DNA from: Microbacterium sp. RURRCA19A
GTDB lineage: Bacteria; Actinomycetota; Actinomycetes; Actinomycetales; Microbacteriaceae
Reading direction: 5' to 3'
Assembly (NCBI RefSeq): GCF_900156455.1
Contig: NZ_FTNQ01000002.1
Location: 1 to 64,000 of the forward strand
Length of the DNA stretch: 64,000 bases
Shown: positions 16,124 through 25,213 of the stretch, one piece after another
Position numbering within the stretch: the stretch's first letter is position 1
How the letters are laid out: the number at the start of each line of letters is the position of its first letter
Translations under genes and position numbers: made by a program
Notes under the pieces: model-generated
Seen by the model: the letters and a program-made list of their open reading frames with translations, nothing else
Told to the model about the DNA's origin: nothing
Database searches by the model: none

Positions 16124-16820
16124 CCGCAATCGGGCCGTCGGAAGCGACATTGCCACCGGACAGCGTGAGCTCGACGGGTCCTTCGACGACGATGCCCGTC
16201 AGGTCGGCCAGGGTCACCCGCGGCGCCATGTCGGCCGTGCAGACCTGATCGGCCGGCGGCTCGACGAACGTCACCCTCGCCCCTCCGGCGGTCGAACCCA
16301 CGGCCTCGACCTGCGGGCGGCAGCTCGAGCTGCCCCACGTGAGGATCGCGACCTGATCGTTCCAGACCCAGCCGGCGCTGGGGAGGAACTCGTCGCCGGC
16401 GGCCGGCACCTCGACGAGGCCGGGGACCGACGTCGACCCCGCGGCGGCACCGGTGACGACGACCTCGAGATCCTGGGTCGGGTCGACGCCCGCGGGCAGA
16501 CCCACGTACGTCGCGCGGGGAGCCAGGTCACGCGTGCACGGCCCGTCCGACGGCTCGACGAGCTCGACGGTGAGCGTCGTCCCGGCGAGCACGGGCTCGG
16601 TCGCGACCGGCACGCACGAGGAGCTGCCGAGCGTGATGACGGCGATTCCGCGACCCGCATCGAGCCAGCCCGCGCGCACCTCCGTCGGGGCGCCGGATGC
16701 CGTGGCATCCGCCGTGTCCTCCGGTGTCGGAGAGGAGGCGGTGCCCGTCGCGCAGCCGACCAGCGCGCCCATCGAAAGGATGCCGATGCTCAGGAGTGCG
16801 GCGAGGGAACGGCGGGTCAT
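16107..16820 (-). CDS. Lipoprotein with a duplicated domain
   Basis: 237 aa. A lipoprotein signal peptide ends in LVGC at about residues 21-24, followed by a Ser/Thr/Ala linker. Two homologous segments of about 95 residues follow. Each starts AGW, carries an ITLGSSSC or LTWGSSSC motif, and ends with CTRDLAPR or CTADMAPR. The conserved cysteine pair in each half probably forms a disulfide. The protein should be anchored on the outer face of the membrane. I do not recognise a family. ATG 16820 is chosen because it gives a proper signal peptide. Confidence 0.8.
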   Translation of the reverse strand: MTRRSLAALLSIGILSMGALVGCATGTASSPTPEDTADATASGAPTEVRAGWLDAGRGIAVITLGSSSCVPVATEPVLAGTTLTVELVEPSDGPCTRDLAPRATYVGLPAGVDPTQDLEVVVTGAAAGSTSVPGLVEVPAAGDEFLPSAGWVWNDQVAILTWGSSSCRPQVEAVGSTAGGARVTFVEPPADQVCTADMAPRVTLADLTGIVVEGPVELTLSGGNVASDGPIAVIGQR

Positions 16821-16834
16821 GTGTGCCTCCGAAG

Positions 16835-18301
16835 TCACTGCAGCGCCGAGGTGAGGCGCGCGAGGTTGTCGAGGATCGTCGAGCGCAGGGGCTGGCGCCG
16901 CCACTCCTCGACCGTGAGCTCGCGGCTGAGCGTGCGGTAGACGTCCTCGACGCGCTGCATGTCGCGGACGAATTCCTCGCCGCGCACGAGCATCGAGATC
17001 TCGAGGTTGAGACCGAAGGAGCGCATGTCCATGTTGCTCGACCCGATCACCGCGACCTCGTCGTCGATCGTGAGGCTCTTGCTGTGCAGGATGAAGGGCT
17101 TGCGGTACATCCAGATCTTCACACCCGCGGCCAGCAGAGCCTCGTAGTAACTGCGCTGGGCGTGGTAGACCATCGCTTGGTCGCCCTCTTCGGAGACGAA
17201 CAATTCGACGTGGACGCCACGCTGGCACGCCGTCGTGATCGCGAGGAGCAGCGCCTCGTCGGGCACGAAGTACGGGCTCACGATGATGATGCGCTCGCGG
17301 GCGGCGAAGAGAAGCCCGAGGAACAGCTTCAGATTGTTCTGGAAGTCGAAGCCGGGGCCGGACGGCACGATCTGGCAGTCGAGGTCTCCGGGACCGGATT
17401 GCACGCTGAACAGGTCGATCTCGTCGGTGAGCGCCTCGTCGGTCTCGCTGTACCAGTCGCTGAGGAACACGGCGTTGATGCTCGCGACGACGGGACCCTC
17501 TACCCGGACCATCAGGTCGACCCAGTGGAGTCCTCGGCGGATGTTCTTGCGGAGGTTGTACGACGAATCGGTGACGTTCTGCGAGCCCATGAACGCCACG
17601 TCGCCGTCGACGACCAGGAGCTTGCGGTGATTGCGCAGATCGGGACGCTGATAGCGGCCCCGAAGGGGTTGGACCGGAAGCATCAGATGCCAGTGGGCGC
17701 CCATCTCGTCCAGCCGGCGGAGCGTCTGCCGGTAGTAGGGCTTGCCCCGGTTCGCCCAGTGGTCGAGCAGGACGCGCACCACCACACCCCGTGCGGCGAC
17801 CTCTTCGAGCGCACGGAAGAAGTTGTCGGTCGAGGCGTCGCTCTGCAGGATGTAGAACTCGACGTGCACGTAGCGCTGAGCCCGCCGAATGGCATCCGCC
17901 ATCGCGTCGAGGCTCTCCTGATAGTCGGCGATGAGGGTCGCGCCGTTGTCACCGGCGATGGGCATCGCGCCGAGATTGCGGTTCAGGCGGACCAGCGCAC
18001 GGAACCAGTCGGGCGCGTTCGGGCGCAGGGTGCCGAACTCGAGCGATTCGCTCGTGTCGTGGATGTACCGGTTGATGTCGGCCTGCTTGCGGCGGCGCGT
18101 GCGCGGGAGCCGCGGATTCCCGATCAGGAGGAACAGGAGCACGCCGACGAAGGGGATGAAGTAGATCGCGAGCAGCCAGGCCATCGCGGCGGTCGGCCGT
18201 CGGTTGCGGGGCACGATGATGACCGCCGCGATGCGCACGACGAGATCGATCACGAACAACGCGATGACGAGCCAGCTCGCCTCGAACGTGGTGTCGATCA
18301 C
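16835..18301 (-). CDS. cls: Cardiolipin synthase-type phospholipase D protein
   Basis: 488 aa. Two N-terminal transmembrane spans (about residues 8-30 and 40-62) are followed by two PLD domains with HKD motifs: HRKLLVVDGDVAFMGSQN, and HSKSLTIDDEVAVIGSSN in the second half. The full architecture matches bacterial cardiolipin synthases that condense phosphatidylglycerol or use CDP-diacylglycerol at the membrane. A GTG start has GGAGG four bases upstream. The lipoprotein gene follows 14 nt downstream and may be co-transcribed. Confidence 0.92.
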   Translation of the reverse strand: MIDTTFEASWLVIALFVIDLVVRIAAVIIVPRNRRPTAAMAWLLAIYFIPFVGVLLFLLIGNPRLPRTRRRKQADINRYIHDTSESLEFGTLRPNAPDWFRALVRLNRNLGAMPIAGDNGATLIADYQESLDAMADAIRRAQRYVHVEFYILQSDASTDNFFRALEEVAARGVVVRVLLDHWANRGKPYYRQTLRRLDEMGAHWHLMLPVQPLRGRYQRPDLRNHRKLLVVDGDVAFMGSQNVTDSSYNLRKNIRRGLHWVDLMVRVEGPVVASINAVFLSDWYSETDEALTDEIDLFSVQSGPGDLDCQIVPSGPGFDFQNNLKLFLGLLFAARERIIIVSPYFVPDEALLLAITTACQRGVHVELFVSEEGDQAMVYHAQRSYYEALLAAGVKIWMYRKPFILHSKSLTIDDEVAVIGSSNMDMRSFGLNLEISMLVRGEEFVRDMQRVEDVYRTLSRELTVEEWRRQPLRSTILDNLARLTSALQ

Positions 18302-18368
18302 GGGACCTCCTGAACGGAATGTCTCCCCAGCGTAGTGACCGGTCCCGACACCCGAGAGAACCGACCGG

Positions 18369-18554
18369 TCAGGGGGTTGTGCTGTCGGAGGCGGGGAGAC
18401 CGCGCTTGGCGCGCTCCTCGGCCTCGATGCGCGCGTAGGCCTTGCGCTCCGTGCGATCGATCCGGATCACGGATCGCAGGATGAAGAAGAAGATCACCGA
18501 CACCGCGAGCGTCGGCAGAAGCGGCCACAGAACGGCGGCCCAGATGTCATCCAC
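18369..18554 (-). CDS. 61-aa single-span membrane protein
   Basis: Starts with GTG; one transmembrane helix (about residues 7-28, PLLPTLAVSVIFFFILRSVI) is followed by a charged helical tail rich in Arg, Glu and Lys. TATCCT-type -10 (18561-18566) is 6 nt before the GTG, indicating a leaderless mRNA. It lies just upstream of the cardiolipin synthase gene. Function unknown; the strong hydrophobic/charged division supports a real protein. Confidence 0.75.
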   Translation of the reverse strand: MDDIWAAVLWPLLPTLAVSVIFFFILRSVIRIDRTERKAYARIEAEERAKRGLPASDSTTP

Positions 18555-18690
18555 GAGTCAAGGATACGTGCAGCGCCTGAGCGTCAGGCGGGAGCACACC
18601 CCTCCTGCACAGGGTTCCGACCCGGTCGGCCCTCCCCGGATCACGGTTTCCGGCCCGCGCCCGTGGGCACTGCTGCGTCATCGTCGGGGC

Positions 18691-19851
18691 ATGTCACCGA
18701 TCGTCCGCGCCGGCGCCCCCGCCGAGTTCCTCGCCCTCGTCCCCCATCTGCTCGGCTGCACGCCCCGATCCAGCCTCGCCCTCGTCACCTTCGCGGCGGG
18801 GCGGTCGCTCGGCGCCCTCCGGATCGACCTGCCCGCCCCCGACTCCGACGCCGAGGTCGAGAACGTCGCCTCGACGGTCATCGGGATGGCCTGCAAGGTC
18901 TCGCGGACGGATGCCGTCGCCGCGGTCGTCTACACCGACCTCCCCCTCCGTGACGCCGGATCCGCTCCGCACCGCGCCCTCGTCGATGCGGTCGTCGCCC
19001 GCGCCGACATCTGCGGCCTCCGCGTGATCGACGCGTTCGCCGTGGGCCCGGACGGGTGGATCGGCTACCTCGCCGGAGCGGACGGCGAACCCCGGCCGTT
19101 GGAGGAGATCGCGGCCGACCCCGACCTCACGCGGACGCCGGAGCTGGACGGCGACCAGTACGCCGCGGCGACGCTTCCCCCGGTCCCCACCGCCGAACGG
19201 ACGGCGGTGAACCGGCTTCTGACCGACGCCGGACACCTGGTGGCCCGCTCACGCGAGGCCAAACGTCTTCCGGCCGGACGACGCGCGGCCGCCAGACTCG
19301 TGCTCGACGACATCGCCGACCCGCCGGCGCTGTTCGAGGCGTTCGTCTCGCCCGACGAAGACCCCGACGATCGCGCCGTCGCGGCAGTGTCGTTCTGCCT
19401 GCAGCGGCCGCTCCTCCGCGACGTCGCGCTCATGCAGTGGATCGGCGACCTCACCACCGGTGACGCGACCTACCGCGCACAGACCGCTCACGCGGCCGGG
19501 CACCCGTTCCCCGCAGACCTCGCGCGCCCGATGTGGGGAGAGGGCGCCCGGCCCGATCCTCCGCGCCTGCTGCGGGCGCTCGACCGGTGCCGCCACCTGG
19601 CCGCGGCGACACCGCGCTCCCGTCGCGCCGGCCCACTGGCCGCGTGCGCCTGGCTCGCGTGGGCGACCGGCGGGTCGACGCACGCCGCCGCCTACGCCGC
19701 GGATGCGCTCGACATCGACCCCGACCACGGGCTCGCCGACATCGTGCGGATCATGTGCGCTCAGGGACGACTGCCCGAGTGGGTCTTCGAGCGCGAGGCG
19801 GTCACTTCACCAGGGGGAACAGAATCGTCTCGCGGATCCCGAGCCCGGTGA
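18691..19851 (+). CDS. DUF4192 domain-containing protein
   Basis: 386 aa. The N-terminal segment EFLALVPHLLGCTPRSSLAL and following GALRIDLP are typical of DUF4192, an actinobacterial family of unknown function. The C-terminal part is helical and Ala-rich (TPR-like look). I start it at ATG 18691, where a CATCGT element lies 6 nt upstream; open sequence extends further 5' without a better start. Its last 50 bases overlap the end of convergent lysS. Confidence 0.8.
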   Translation: MSPIVRAGAPAEFLALVPHLLGCTPRSSLALVTFAAGRSLGALRIDLPAPDSDAEVENVASTVIGMACKVSRTDAVAAVVYTDLPLRDAGSAPHRALVDAVVARADICGLRVIDAFAVGPDGWIGYLAGADGEPRPLEEIAADPDLTRTPELDGDQYAAATLPPVPTAERTAVNRLLTDAGHLVARSREAKRLPAGRRAAARLVLDDIADPPALFEAFVSPDEDPDDRAVAAVSFCLQRPLLRDVALMQWIGDLTTGDATYRAQTAHAAGHPFPADLARPMWGEGARPDPPRLLRALDRCRHLAAATPRSRRAGPLAACAWLAWATGGSTHAAAYAADALDIDPDHGLADIVRIMCAQGRLPEWVFEREAVTSPGGTESSRGSRAR

Positions 19852-21319
19852 TGGCCATGAGCAGGCGGTCGATGCCCATACCCATACCGCCCGTGGGCGG
19901 CATGCCGTGCTCGAGCGCGCGCAAGAACTCCTCGTCGATCGGCATCGCCTCGTCGTCACCGCGGGCCGCGAGCTTGGCCTGCTCCGTGAAGCGCTCGCGC
20001 TGGATGACGGGGTCGACGAGCTCGGAGTACCCGGTCGCCAGTTCGAAGCCGCGCACGTACAGGTCCCACTTCTCCACGACACCGGCGATCGAACGGTGCT
20101 CGCGCACGAGCGGGCTGGTGTCGACGGGGAAGTCCATGACGAACGTCGGCCGCGTGAGTCCGCCCTTGACGAAGTGCTCCCACAGCTCCTCGACCCACTT
20201 GCCGTGCGTCTCGTGAGCCGGGGCGTCGACACCGGCCTCGGCTCCGAAGGCCTTGAGGTCTTCCAGCGTGGTCTCGGGGGTGATGGTGCGGCCCGCGGCC
20301 TCCGACAGCGAGTCGTACATCGAGATGCGATCCCAGTCGCCACCGAGGTCGTACTCGGTGCCGTCGGCCCACGTGACCGTCGTCGAACCGGCCACGGCGA
20401 CGGCCGCGTCCTGGATGAGGGTCTGCGTCAGGTCGGCGATGCCGTTGTAGTCGGTGTAGGCCTGGTAGGCCTCGAGCATCGCGAACTCCGGGCTGTGCGT
20501 GGAGTCCGCGCCCTCGTTGCGGAAGTTGCGGTTGATCTCGAACACCCGGTCGATGCCGCCCACGACCGCGCGCTTGAGGAACAGCTCCGGCGCGATGCGG
20601 AGGTACAGGTCGGCGTCGAACGCGTTGGAGTGCGTGATGAACGGGCGTGCGCTGGCCCCGCCGTGCTGCACCTGCAGCATCGGGGTCTCGACCTCGACGA
20701 AGGCGCGGTCGGCGAAGGTGCGTCGCAGGCTGGCGTTGACCTTGGCGCGCGCGAGCACCGTCTCACGCGCGCGATCGCGCACGATCAGATCGAGGAAGCG
20801 GCTGCGGACGCGGCTCTCCTCGTTCAGCTCGGAGTACATGTTCGGCAGCGGCAGCACGGCCTTGGCGGCGATGGCCCAGTCCGAGACCATGATCGACAGC
20901 TCGCCGCGGCGGCTGGAGATCACCTCACCCGTCACGAAGACGTGGTCGCCCAGGTCGACGAGTTCCTTCCACGCCTGGAGCGACTCGTCGCCGACGTTCG
21001 CGAGCGACACCATGGCCTGGATCCGGCTGCCGTCTCCCGACTGCAGCGACGCGAAGCACAGCTTGCCGGTGTTGCGGCTGAAGACGACGCGGCCCGCGAC
21101 GCCCGCCGTCACGCCCGTCTCGGCTCCCGCTTCCAGATCGGCGAAGCGTTCGCGCAGCGAAGGGATCGTGTCCGTCACCGGGACCGTCACCGGGTAGGGC
21201 CCACCCGCGGCGTCCACCCGCTCCTCGAGCAGGCGTTCCCGCTTGGCGAGGCGGACCGCCTTCTGCTCGAAGACGTCGTCTTCGGTGGGTTCGGCGTCGT
21301 TCGCGGGCGCGTCGGTCAT
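19802..21319 (-). CDS. lysS: Lysyl-tRNA synthetase, class II
   Basis: 505 aa. An N-terminal OB-fold anticodon domain (about 60-170) precedes a class II catalytic core. Motif 2-like FRNEGADSTHSPEFAMLE and motif 3 GMGIDRLLM near the C-terminus are visible. It charges tRNA-Lys. ATG 21319 is preceded by GAGGAG; eight extra upstream codons are not needed. It follows panC by 81 nt as the end of the long minus-strand series, and is conserved beside panC in many actinobacteria. Confidence 0.96.
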   Translation of the reverse strand: MTDAPANDAEPTEDDVFEQKAVRLAKRERLLEERVDAAGGPYPVTVPVTDTIPSLRERFADLEAGAETGVTAGVAGRVVFSRNTGKLCFASLQSGDGSRIQAMVSLANVGDESLQAWKELVDLGDHVFVTGEVISSRRGELSIMVSDWAIAAKAVLPLPNMYSELNEESRVRSRFLDLIVRDRARETVLARAKVNASLRRTFADRAFVEVETPMLQVQHGGASARPFITHSNAFDADLYLRIAPELFLKRAVVGGIDRVFEINRNFRNEGADSTHSPEFAMLEAYQAYTDYNGIADLTQTLIQDAAVAVAGSTTVTWADGTEYDLGGDWDRISMYDSLSEAAGRTITPETTLEDLKAFGAEAGVDAPAHETHGKWVEELWEHFVKGGLTRPTFVMDFPVDTSPLVREHRSIAGVVEKWDLYVRGFELATGYSELVDPVIQRERFTEQAKLAARGDDEAMPIDEEFLRALEHGMPPTGGMGMGIDRLLMAITGLGIRETILFPLVK

Positions 21320-21400
21320 CGTGGAGGCTCCTCGGGGTCGCATCGAGTTTATCCGCGAGGTCCGCGACGTTTCCCCGCGCGATACCCCCCTCGACGATCT

Positions 21401-22255
21401 TCAGCGGAGCGAGATCTCCGCGTTGTCGATGAACCGATGCCCTCCGACGGTCGCGGCGATGAGCGCGATCGCCCGCCCACGGTGGCCGTCGTCCACCGGC
21501 AGGAACGTGTCGGGATCGACGACCGAGAGGTACTCCAGGTGGATTCGCGACTCCCCCATGAGCGACGACTGCGCCGCCGCGATGCAGGAGTCCACCCCCA
21601 GATCGGCATTGGATGCCGCCGCCTCCAACGCCACGGGAAGCTTGGCCGCGGCTCGACGATCAGCCTCATCGAGCAGCTCCACGCGGCTCGAGACGGGCAG
21701 ACCGTCGTCGGCGCGCACGGTCGGGACGAGCACCGTCTCGATGCCGAAGTCGAGGTCGCGGATCATGCGCCGCACGAGGAACGCCCGCTGCAGATCCCGC
21801 TCGCCGTACACGGCGACGTCGGGCCGGATCAGATGGAACAGCTTCGCCTCGACGGTGAGCACACCATCGAAGTAGAACGGGCGGACCCGTCCTTCGTACC
21901 GCAGACCCAGATCTCCGGCCGACACCCGCGTGGTCGCCGTCCCCGCGGGGAGGAACTCGGCGGCGGTCGGCGCGAAGACGAGGTCGATGCCCAGGTCGTC
22001 GAGCAGATCGGCATCGGCGTCCGGCGTGCGCGGGTAGGCCGCGGTCTCCTCGGCCGCGCGGAACCGCAGCGGATTGACGAAGGTCGACACGACGACGAGG
22101 TCGGCGCGCTCTCGCGCCGCGCGGATCAGGTCGACATGGCCGTCGTGGAGGGCCCCGAGCGTCGAGACGAGCGCGACGCGCGCAGCACCGTCCGGGCGAT
22201 CTGCGCCTCTGGCCTCGGCCAGTCGGGTGCGCAGATCCTCGATGGTGCGGATCAT
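21401..22255 (-). CDS. panC: Pantothenate synthetase-like ligase (divergent PanC)
   Basis: 284 aa, the right length and fold signature for pantoate-beta-alanine ligase. Motifs deviate: STLGALHDGH in place of PTMGALHxGH, GERDLQRA in place of GEKDxQQ, and SSRVELL in place of SSRNxxL. The two HxGH histidines remain. Start ATG 22255 overlaps the stop of the DUF2520 gene (ATGA). Position between DUF2520 and lysS is the usual panC site, so I keep the name. Activity or substrate may differ because ATP/pantoate-binding residues have changed. Confidence 0.8.
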   Translation of the reverse strand: MIRTIEDLRTRLAEARGADRPDGAARVALVSTLGALHDGHVDLIRAARERADLVVVSTFVNPLRFRAAEETAAYPRTPDADADLLDDLGIDLVFAPTAAEFLPAGTATTRVSAGDLGLRYEGRVRPFYFDGVLTVEAKLFHLIRPDVAVYGERDLQRAFLVRRMIRDLDFGIETVLVPTVRADDGLPVSSRVELLDEADRRAAAKLPVALEAAASNADLGVDSCIAAAQSSLMGESRIHLEYLSVVDPDTFLPVDDGHRGRAIALIAATVGGHRFIDNAEISLR

Positions 22256-22983
22256 CCGTCGATCGTAGCGTCCGGCGGCGCACCGTCCGCACCGACCGCC
22301 CCGACGCCTTCCGCCAGCGCCTGGTCGACGCTCGATCGGACGAGCGCCGAGAGATACGCCCCGGCATTGTCGACGCCGACCCCGGCGAGAAGCGACGCGG
22401 ACTGGCGGATGATCGACCGCGAGAACTGCGTCGCGGTGGCCACCGCCTCGGCATACGCCACGCGATCCGCCTCGGCGATCACCACCGGTTCGCATCCCAG
22501 CTCGACCGCGAGCGCCTGCGCGATCGGCAGCACCGGCCCCGGGGCGGTCACGGCGGCGTACGCCTGCGCGAGCTGGCGCAGATCGATCGACGACGCACCG
22601 GTGAACACGATCGCCGGGTGGATGGCGAGCGGGATCGCACCGCGCTGGAGCGCCGGGGTGAGGACGTCGACGCCGAACGCCGGGTCGGTGTGGAGCACCA
22701 GCTGCCCCGGCTGCCACGCGCCGAGATCGGCGAGCCCCGCGACGAGACCGGGGAGCTGATCGTGCGGCACCGCGATGACCACGAGCTCGCTCCGGCGGAC
22801 GACCTCCTCGGGCGGCAGCACCGGCACGCCTGGAAGAATCGCCTCGACGCGGTCGTCGTCGGATCCCGAGGTGATGCCGGTCAGCGCGTGCCCCGCTCCG
22901 GCGAGCGCAGCTGCGAGCACGGGGCCGACGCGTCCCGCCCCGATGACGCCGACACCGAGCCGACCGTCGCGCCCCCCGCTCAT
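22252..22983 (-). CDS. Rossmann-fold DUF2520 protein
   Basis: 243 aa. N-terminal NAD(P)-binding GVIGAGRVG (about residues 11-19) is followed by a C-terminal helical DUF2520 domain with the HPAIVFTGA segment. The fold resembles ketopantoate reductase and prephenate dehydrogenase types. Because it is coupled to panC by ATGA overlap, a role in pantoate supply is plausible but unproven. No panB or canonical panE is in the window. Start ATG 22983 overlaps the stop of the PH-domain gene. Confidence 0.85.
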   Translation of the reverse strand: MSGGRDGRLGVGVIGAGRVGPVLAAALAGAGHALTGITSGSDDDRVEAILPGVPVLPPEEVVRRSELVVIAVPHDQLPGLVAGLADLGAWQPGQLVLHTDPAFGVDVLTPALQRGAIPLAIHPAIVFTGASSIDLRQLAQAYAAVTAPGPVLPIAQALAVELGCEPVVIAEADRVAYAEAVATATQFSRSIIRQSASLLAGVGVDNAGAYLSALVRSSVDQALAEGVGAVGADGAPPDATIDG

Positions 22984-24617
22984 CCGGCCCACCGATGGCT
23001 GCGGTCCTCGGCGGCGGCGGCGACCGTCGCGCGGGCGGTGTCGTCGAACAGGGTCAGCGCGGCATCGCGGTCGAGCGCGCCGACCGACGTCCGCACCGTC
23101 CCCGCGATCACGTGCGCGGCGAGGGTGGCCGTGCGCGTGGCGCGCCCCAGGGGGCCCTGACGGAGTCCCACGGACTGCAGTCGCGCCAACGGGACGATCA
23201 CGAGCGTTCGCCGCACCCACCCGCGACGCAGGAAGAGCGCGTCGGGCGTGACCACCGCGCCGTTGCGACGCCACGACAAGGGTCGCAACAGTCGCACCCG
23301 CCGAGGCGTGACCACGTAGGGGTCGTCGTCGATCGGACCCAGGATGCCGTCCCGGAACACCAGGCTCCACTCCTCCGGCGGCAGCGCGGGGGCGAGGATG
23401 CGCAGCACCCTCTCCACGTCGTCACGTGTGCCGATGGGCAGGACCGCCGCGAACGGGTCGGTGGTCGAGTCGGTCGACCCCCGGCCGGTGAGCCGATTGA
23501 CCGAGATGCTCCACCAGCCGAACGGACGCCACAGCAGCGGCTGGTGCACCTCGATCGCGTGCACACGCCCCGGCGGCACCACCTCGCTGATCGTCGTGAA
23601 CAGCCCGAACGTCAGCCGGACGCCGTCCGGACTCGGAGCGATCGAGTAGCGCAGACCCCGTGCGATGGAGCGCACGTAGTAGGCCCCGAAGGCGAGGAAC
23701 GCCGGGACGATCGTGAACAGGAACCACAACGTCGAAAGAGAGGCCCCGACGATGATCGCGATGATCAGCGCCACCAGCATGAGCGTCGACCCGCTCAGCA
23801 GGCGCGAAGCGACGAGCCGTCCGAACGGGATCCGCACGATGCTCTCGGGCTCGGCATCCGAGAAGTCCTCACCGTCGACGATGCCCTGGATGCCGGCAGC
23901 CACCGCGTCGGCGGCCTGCTGGACCGCAGAGCCCGCCGGAGAAGACACTCCGCGCTCGGCGAGGCGTCGCCCCGACGCGAGTCGCAGGATGTCACCGCGA
24001 ACCGTCTCCGCGGCTTTGGCCGACAGGTACTCCAGCTTGACGTTGGAGTCGAGACCGGCGCCCACGACCTCGAGCTTCGCGAGCCCCAGGAGTCGCGCCA
24101 CCATCGGACGCGTGAGATTGACCCCCTGCACCCGATCGAGCGGAGCCCGCCGATGGGTGCGGAAGAGAACACCCGAGCGCACCTCGACATCGTCGTCACT
24201 GATCCGGAAGGTGTGGAACCTCCACGACAGCCGGAAGATCACGAGCAGCACGATCAGCACCGCGAGGGCGCCGCCGGCGGCGATCAGGATGAGGTTGTTG
24301 GCGAGGATGAAATCGACCGGGTCGGGCGGGATGACCCCCGGCGGCAGATCCGTCACCGCGGGCAGGAACAGCTCGATCAACCGCTCGCGGAGGTTGGCGA
24401 CGATGATGCCGATGATCACGAGCAGGAACAGCCCGCCCCGCAGCAGCGGTGTCAGCGGGTGCAGCCGCTGCCACTCGCCGTCGCTCAGCGGAGACCGGAC
24501 GAGCGCACGCGGCGGCGCATCCCCCGGCGCGGCGCCCTCCGGCACCACGGCTTCGGCGGGCGGCGGGTCCCACCGGGGATCGGTGGGCCGGCCGTCAGAA
24601 CCGGTGTGGTCGGTCAC
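22980..24617 (-). CDS. Large membrane protein with three bacterial PH (YdbT-like) domains
   Basis: 545 aa, GTG start overlapping the preceding stop (GTGA). An acidic/proline-rich N-terminus is followed by two transmembrane spans (about 58-80 and 105-130). A PH domain starts at FRISDDDVEVRSG; a second hydrophobic pair follows near 290-330, then a second PH domain and a third PH-like unit ending near DRVQ/ARLQSVGLRQG-type motifs. YdbT/YdbS pairs are membrane proteins linked with envelope stress in firmicutes. A longer frame extending to 25067 would overlap the neighbour and is rejected. Confidence 0.85.
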   Translation of the reverse strand: MTDHTGSDGRPTDPRWDPPPAEAVVPEGAAPGDAPPRALVRSPLSDGEWQRLHPLTPLLRGGLFLLVIIGIIVANLRERLIELFLPAVTDLPPGVIPPDPVDFILANNLILIAAGGALAVLIVLLVIFRLSWRFHTFRISDDDVEVRSGVLFRTHRRAPLDRVQGVNLTRPMVARLLGLAKLEVVGAGLDSNVKLEYLSAKAAETVRGDILRLASGRRLAERGVSSPAGSAVQQAADAVAAGIQGIVDGEDFSDAEPESIVRIPFGRLVASRLLSGSTLMLVALIIAIIVGASLSTLWFLFTIVPAFLAFGAYYVRSIARGLRYSIAPSPDGVRLTFGLFTTISEVVPPGRVHAIEVHQPLLWRPFGWWSISVNRLTGRGSTDSTTDPFAAVLPIGTRDDVERVLRILAPALPPEEWSLVFRDGILGPIDDDPYVVTPRRVRLLRPLSWRRNGAVVTPDALFLRRGWVRRTLVIVPLARLQSVGLRQGPLGRATRTATLAAHVIAGTVRTSVGALDRDAALTLFDDTARATVAAAAEDRSHRWAG

Positions 24618-25213
24618 AGCCCGGTCCGGCGGGTCTCGGCGACGTCGATGAGGGTGTCGCGCAGCTCCTCGGCGGCGCGCTGCGTCAAGCCCGGGATCGT
24701 GACCCCCGACGACGCCGCCGCCGTGACGAGCTTGAGCTGAGCGATACCGAAGCCACGATCGAGAGGACCGTGGGTGATGTCGACGAGCTGCATGCGGCCG
24801 TAGGGAACGGCGACCACGCGCTGCCACAGGATGCCGCGGCGGAAGACGAGGTCGTCGCGGCGCAGCTGATAGCCGGTCGAACGCGCCTGGCGGGGGGTGA
24901 TGATCATGCCGATCGCGGTGACCACGAGCACGACACCGACGGGGATCCACTGCCACAGGAACCCGGAGAAGGCCTGAGCGACGATCGCGGCGACGAGGAC
25001 CAGGACGAAGACCGCGCCCTGCGAGATCAGCTGCACCCGCACGTACGCCCGGGCGAGCTGATGCCACGTGCCGTCGCCGAGCGGCAGCCTTCCCTCGGCG
25101 CGCGGTTCGAGGATCCGGTCGTAGGTGGCCTCGTCGAGGACGGACGCGGCCGGCTCAGCGGATCGAGGGTCCGGCGTCGGGGTGCGCTCCGGAAGGTCCG
25201 GGGTGTTCGTCAT
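24614..25213 (-). CDS. Small PH-domain membrane protein (YdbS-like)
   Basis: 199 aa. Two adjacent transmembrane spans (about 65-110) precede a single bacterial PH domain (segments RRDDLVFRRGILWQR and VPYGRMQLVDI). It pairs with the larger three-domain protein encoded immediately downstream, the same small-then-large order as ydbS-ydbT. ATG 25213 has GGAAGG six bases upstream. It overlaps the end of the DUF3180 gene by 59 nt in another frame. Confidence 0.87.
   Translation of the reverse strand: MTNTPDLPERTPTPDPRSAEPAASVLDEATYDRILEPRAEGRLPLGDGTWHQLARAYVRVQLISQGAVFVLVLVAAIVAQAFSGFLWQWIPVGVVLVVTAIGMIITPRQARSTGYQLRRDDLVFRRGILWQRVVAVPYGRMQLVDITHGPLDRGFGIAQLKLVTAAASSGVTIPGLTQRAAEELRDTLIDVAETRRTGL

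Noticed and set aside
21401..22717. Extended 438-aa version of PanC
   Set aside because: The extra 150 residues are a shadow of the DUF2520 gene; ATG 22255 gives a normal PanC length.
19460..22759. A 1099-codon plus-strand frame across lysS and panC
   Set aside because: It crosses two well-supported minus-strand genes and has no recognisable domain.
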